Assembly (NCBI GenBank): GCA_002366795.1
Contig: DFBX01000104.1
Span: forward strand, 1 to 23,182
Origin: Rhodobacteraceae bacterium UBA3069
GTDB lineage: Bacteria > Pseudomonadota > Alphaproteobacteria > Rhodobacterales > Rhodobacteraceae
DNA: 23,182 bases
Direction of reading: 5' to 3'
Position numbers and translations under genes: made by a program. Of the stretch, positions 21,762 to 23,182 are shown one piece after another; position 1 is the stretch's first letter; each line of letters starts with the position of its first letter. Below the pieces are notes generated by a model. It searched no databases. It had not been told where the DNA came from and was given only the letters and a program-made list of their open reading frames with translations.

Positions 21762-22076
21762 ATGGCGTGGATCTTGCTCACCATCGCGGGGCTTTTGGAG
21801 GTGGTCTGGGCCACGGCGATGAAATCGTCGAACGGGTTTACCGTGTTCTGGCCCAGCGTGGTGACGGTGCTCACCATGCTGGCCTCTTTCGGGCTTTTGT
21901 CCATCGCGATGAAATCCTTGCCCTTGGGCACGTCTTACATGATCTGGGTCGGGATCGGTGCGATCGGGGCCTTTATCGCCGGGATTGTGCTTCATGGGGA
22001 GGCGCTCAACCCGATGCGCCTCACGGCGGCGGTGTTGATCCTGATCGGCATGGGCCTGATGAAACTCAGCGCGTAA
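21762..22076 (+). CDS. SMR-family transporter (SugE/Gdx-like) at the end of the dmm operon
   Basis: A 104-residue, four-helix inner-membrane protein of the small multidrug resistance family, which works as an antiparallel dimer exchanging protons for cations. The hallmark glutamate is in GLLEVVWATAMKSS (E13). LPLGTSYMIWVGIGAIGAF (about 54-72) resembles the SugE/Gdx branch motif more than EmrE. The second half has GIVLHGEALNPMRLTAAVLI. It starts 6 bp after dmmC with little Shine-Dalgarno, so it is probably translated by coupling. Gdx proteins export guanidinium and similar small cations. Its position suggests it moves methylated amines or a toxic intermediate, which is an inference. It is the last intact gene before the mobile-element remnants. 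Confidence 0.85.
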   Translation: MAWILLTIAGLLEVVWATAMKSSNGFTVFWPSVVTVLTMLASFGLLSIAMKSLPLGTSYMIWVGIGAIGAFIAGIVLHGEALNPMRLTAAVLILIGMGLMKLSA

Positions 22077-22102
22077 GGCGTTTCCACCTTCCCGATTCTC
22101 TC

Positions 22103-22525
22103 GGCTCTGTTGCACAAATCGGCTGATGGCCAAGCTACCCCTTTCGCCTGACCGACTTATCCCACGGCCTCTGTGACGGGTATTCCGAGCGCTGTGTAGC
22201 CGTTCATTACGGCGATACGGACCTGGACCTCGGCTACCTGGCGTTCGAAGCCCCGCGCCATGAGGCGCTGCCCCAGCAGTTTTATACAGTGCATCTTCGT
22301 CTCGACGCGGCTTCGTCGGTGGTATCCGCTCCAGTTTCGCCAGATCGCGCGGCCAAGGTATTTCGAAGCTCGCAGGGCCTCGTTTCTGGCCACCGCACCC
22401 GCGGTGACGGTCTTCCACGGTTTGGCGTTTTTGCGGGGCGGGATGACGGCATTCGAACCGCGGTCGGCAATTGCGTCGTGGCACTTGCGTGTGTCGTAGG
22501 CACCGTCAGCAGTGACGCTTGCGAT
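22103..22525 (-). mobile_element. Truncated IS5-family insertion sequence
   Basis: The 18-bp GGCTCTGTTGCACAAATC at 22103-22120 is a terminal inverted repeat of the IS903-like IS5 group. From there to about 22525, on the minus strand, runs the 3' half of an IS5 transposase. The left half of the element and its other inverted repeat are missing. The junction at about 22525 falls inside a TetR gene, so the remnant reflects insertion followed by deletion or recombination. It marks the right edge of the methylamine island. Confidence 0.8.
22157..22525 (-). pseudogene. IS5-family transposase, C-terminal fragment
   Basis: Reading the minus strand from about 22525 to the TAA at 22157-22159 gives about 122 residues without interruption. 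They include VTADGAYDTRKCHDAIADRG, VIPPRKNAKPWKTVTAGAVA, and RRSRVETKMHCIKLLGQRLM, then VRIAVMNGYTALGIPVT. These hold the second catalytic Asp (DGAYD) and the final catalytic Glu (RVETKMH) of the DDE triad. The N-terminal half with the first Asp and any start codon is absent, so the fragment cannot make an active transposase. Confidence 0.8.
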
Positions 22526-22992
22526 CCGACCGCGCGGTCAAGTTCGGTTCGGATCATGCGCAGGGCGCGGTTGCGGAACTTTTCCACGAACTGGTGGCCC
22601 ACGTCGGGGCGCTCGGGGGCCTCGGCGACGATGCAGCGCAGAATCTCATGCGGCAGGTCTGTCTCGAGCTGACCGCGCGGCTCCAGCATTCCGGTCAGCC
22701 GGCTATCCAGCGGCAACGCCTTTTGCGCCTCGGTCAGATCGCGGATGAAAGCCGGACTCAGCCGGTCGAAATAGGCGATGAACAGCGCGCTGCGATCAGC
22801 GAAGACTTCATAAAGGGTACGTGTTGACATTCTGGCACTGCGTGCAACGGCGCTCATGGTCAGGCTGGTCGTGCCACCTTCGCCATAGGTCCGGTCAAGC
22901 GCATCCAGAATTTGCTTGCGGCGCTGCTGCGGATCAAGAACCTGCTGACGGCCGCGCCGCTTTGGCCCGATATTTTCATTGTCTTTGATCAT
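22282..22992 (-). CDS. TetR/AcrR-family regulator with C-terminus replaced by IS read-through
   Basis: The first about 156 codons look native. After a basic leader (PKRRGRQQVLD) comes a TetR helix-turn-helix at about 25-75 (RRKQILDALDRTYGEGGTTS, then MSAVARSARMSTRTLYEVFA, RSALFIAYFD) and part of a ligand domain ending near TELDRAVG. From about 22525 the frame runs out of phase into the IS5 remnant and adds about 80 low-complexity residues to a stop at 22282-22284. TetR proteins are usually 190-220 residues, so the last helices are lost. It may be non-functional or constitutive. The native gene's target is unknown. A 10-bp triple repeat lies 18 bp upstream of its start. Confidence 0.65.
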   Translation of the reverse strand: MIKDNENIGPKRRGRQQVLDPQQRRKQILDALDRTYGEGGTTSLTMSAVARSARMSTRTLYEVFADRSALFIAYFDRLSPAFIRDLTEAQKALPLDSRLTGMLEPRGQLETDLPHEILRCIVAEAPERPDVGHQFVEKFRNRALRMIRTELDRAVGSQASLLTVPTTHASATTQLPTAVRMPSSRPAKTPNRGRPSPRVRWPETRPCELRNTLAARSGETGADTTDEAASRRRCTV

Positions 22993-23009
22993 TTATACTG
23001 CGAGTCCTT

Positions 23010-23039
23010 GAACACCCGAGAACACCCGAGAACACCCGA
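23010..23039. repeat. Triple 10-bp direct repeat upstream of the TetR gene
   Basis: GAACACCCGA occurs three times head to tail at 23010-23019, 23020-23029 and 23030-23039, about one helical turn per unit. It lies between the TetR start and the IS630-type transposase. It could be a binding array or simple slippage expansion. Confidence 0.7.
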
Positions 23040-23082
23040 AGAACTGCTTGACGATTTAGGCGTAGTAGATTCAGGTCGATGC

Positions 23083-23182
23083 ATGATCCGCCCGGGTTTT
23101 CTCTCTTCTCCCGCCCGCCTCGAATTGCTGGCTTGTGTGAAGCGTCAGCGTGAAGACCACGGGATTGCCCGTCGGGCGAATG
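23083..23182 (+). CDS. IS630-family transposase, N-terminal fragment (runs off right edge)
   Basis: The first 33 codons from ATG 23083 read MIRPGFLSSPARLELLACVK followed by RQREDHGIARRAN. This resembles the N-terminal helix-turn-helix lead-in of IS630-family transposases seen in Rhodobacterales, where ARRAN is followed by a leucine-rich helix. The catalytic domain lies beyond the window. No inverted repeat can be confirmed in the about 40 bp before it. Identity rests on recognition of a short stretch only. Confidence 0.6.
   Translation, partial: MIRPGFLSSPARLELLACVKRQREDHGIARRAN

Noticed and set aside
20187..22484. Very long antisense reading frame (about 765 codons, minus strand) across dmmB, dmmC, the SMR gene and the IS remnant
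   Set aside because: It lies opposite well-supported genes, has no family features, and is rich in Arg, His and Pro, as expected from the complementary strand of GC-rich codons. Other long antisense frames (for example 7829-9487 and 5257-6789, minus) were dropped for the same reason.
23010..23039. Triple repeat considered as a CRISPR fragment
   Set aside because: Units are 10 bp, have no spacers and no cas genes are present.

Overview
The window looks like chromosomal DNA of a marine alphaproteobacterium of the Roseobacter group (Rhodobacterales). It is GC-rich, densely packed, and its proteins resemble those families by eye. No database search was possible, so species is not assigned. Nearly the whole window is a methylated-amine catabolic island, read from trimethylamine (TMA) and dimethylamine (DMA) down to methylamine (MMA), formaldehyde-level C1 units and formate.

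Layout, left to right. (1) Positions 1-174, minus strand: the start of tmm (TMA monooxygenase), running off the left edge. (2) 353-2313: a leaderless ABC-type substrate-binding-fold protein followed by an XRE-cupin regulator. Both are divergent from tmm, across a 178-bp AT-rich intergenic region full of dyad symmetry. (3) 2507-6828: mgsA-mgsB-mgsC (N-methylglutamate synthase) and gmaS (gamma-glutamylmethylamide synthetase), ended by a strong intrinsic terminator. (4) 6885-7832, minus strand: a GATase1-like AraC (GlxA/GbdR-type) regulator, divergent from the next operon. (5) 7952-14911: mgdA-mgdB-mgdC-mgdD (N-methylglutamate dehydrogenase, related to heterotetrameric sarcosine oxidase), then folD and purU. 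(6) 15137-15850: a GntR/FCD regulator flanked on both sides by FadR-type half-site pairs. (7) 16243-22076: an ammonium-transporter-family gene, a 58-codon single-helix membrane protein, dmmD-dmmA-dmmB-dmmC (haem-dependent DMA monooxygenase with a folate-binding partner) and an SMR-family transporter. (8) 22103-23182: mobile-element debris. This is an IS5-family remnant that has cut off the 3' end of a TetR gene, a 10-bp tandem repeat, and the start of an IS630-family transposase running off the right edge.

How the genes work together. Tmm oxidises TMA to TMAO. The next enzyme, TMAO demethylase (tdm), is not in the window and is expected to the left. DmmABC oxidatively demethylates DMA to MMA, with DmmD (GcvT-like) probably passing the C1 unit to tetrahydrofolate (THF). 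GmaS joins MMA to glutamate, MgsABC converts the product to N-methylglutamate, and MgdABCD oxidises that back to glutamate plus a C1 unit. FolD and PurU take methylene-THF through formyl-THF to formate. Three regulators and one possible ligand-sensing protein sit between the modules, and each module's intergenic region carries its own dyads or repeats. The most noteworthy points are the AraC-style 21-bp-phased repeat between the GlxA-type gene and mgdA, loss of the zinc-site cysteines in MgdB, an unannotated small membrane protein beside the transporter, and the leaderless binding protein paired with an XRE-cupin regulator.
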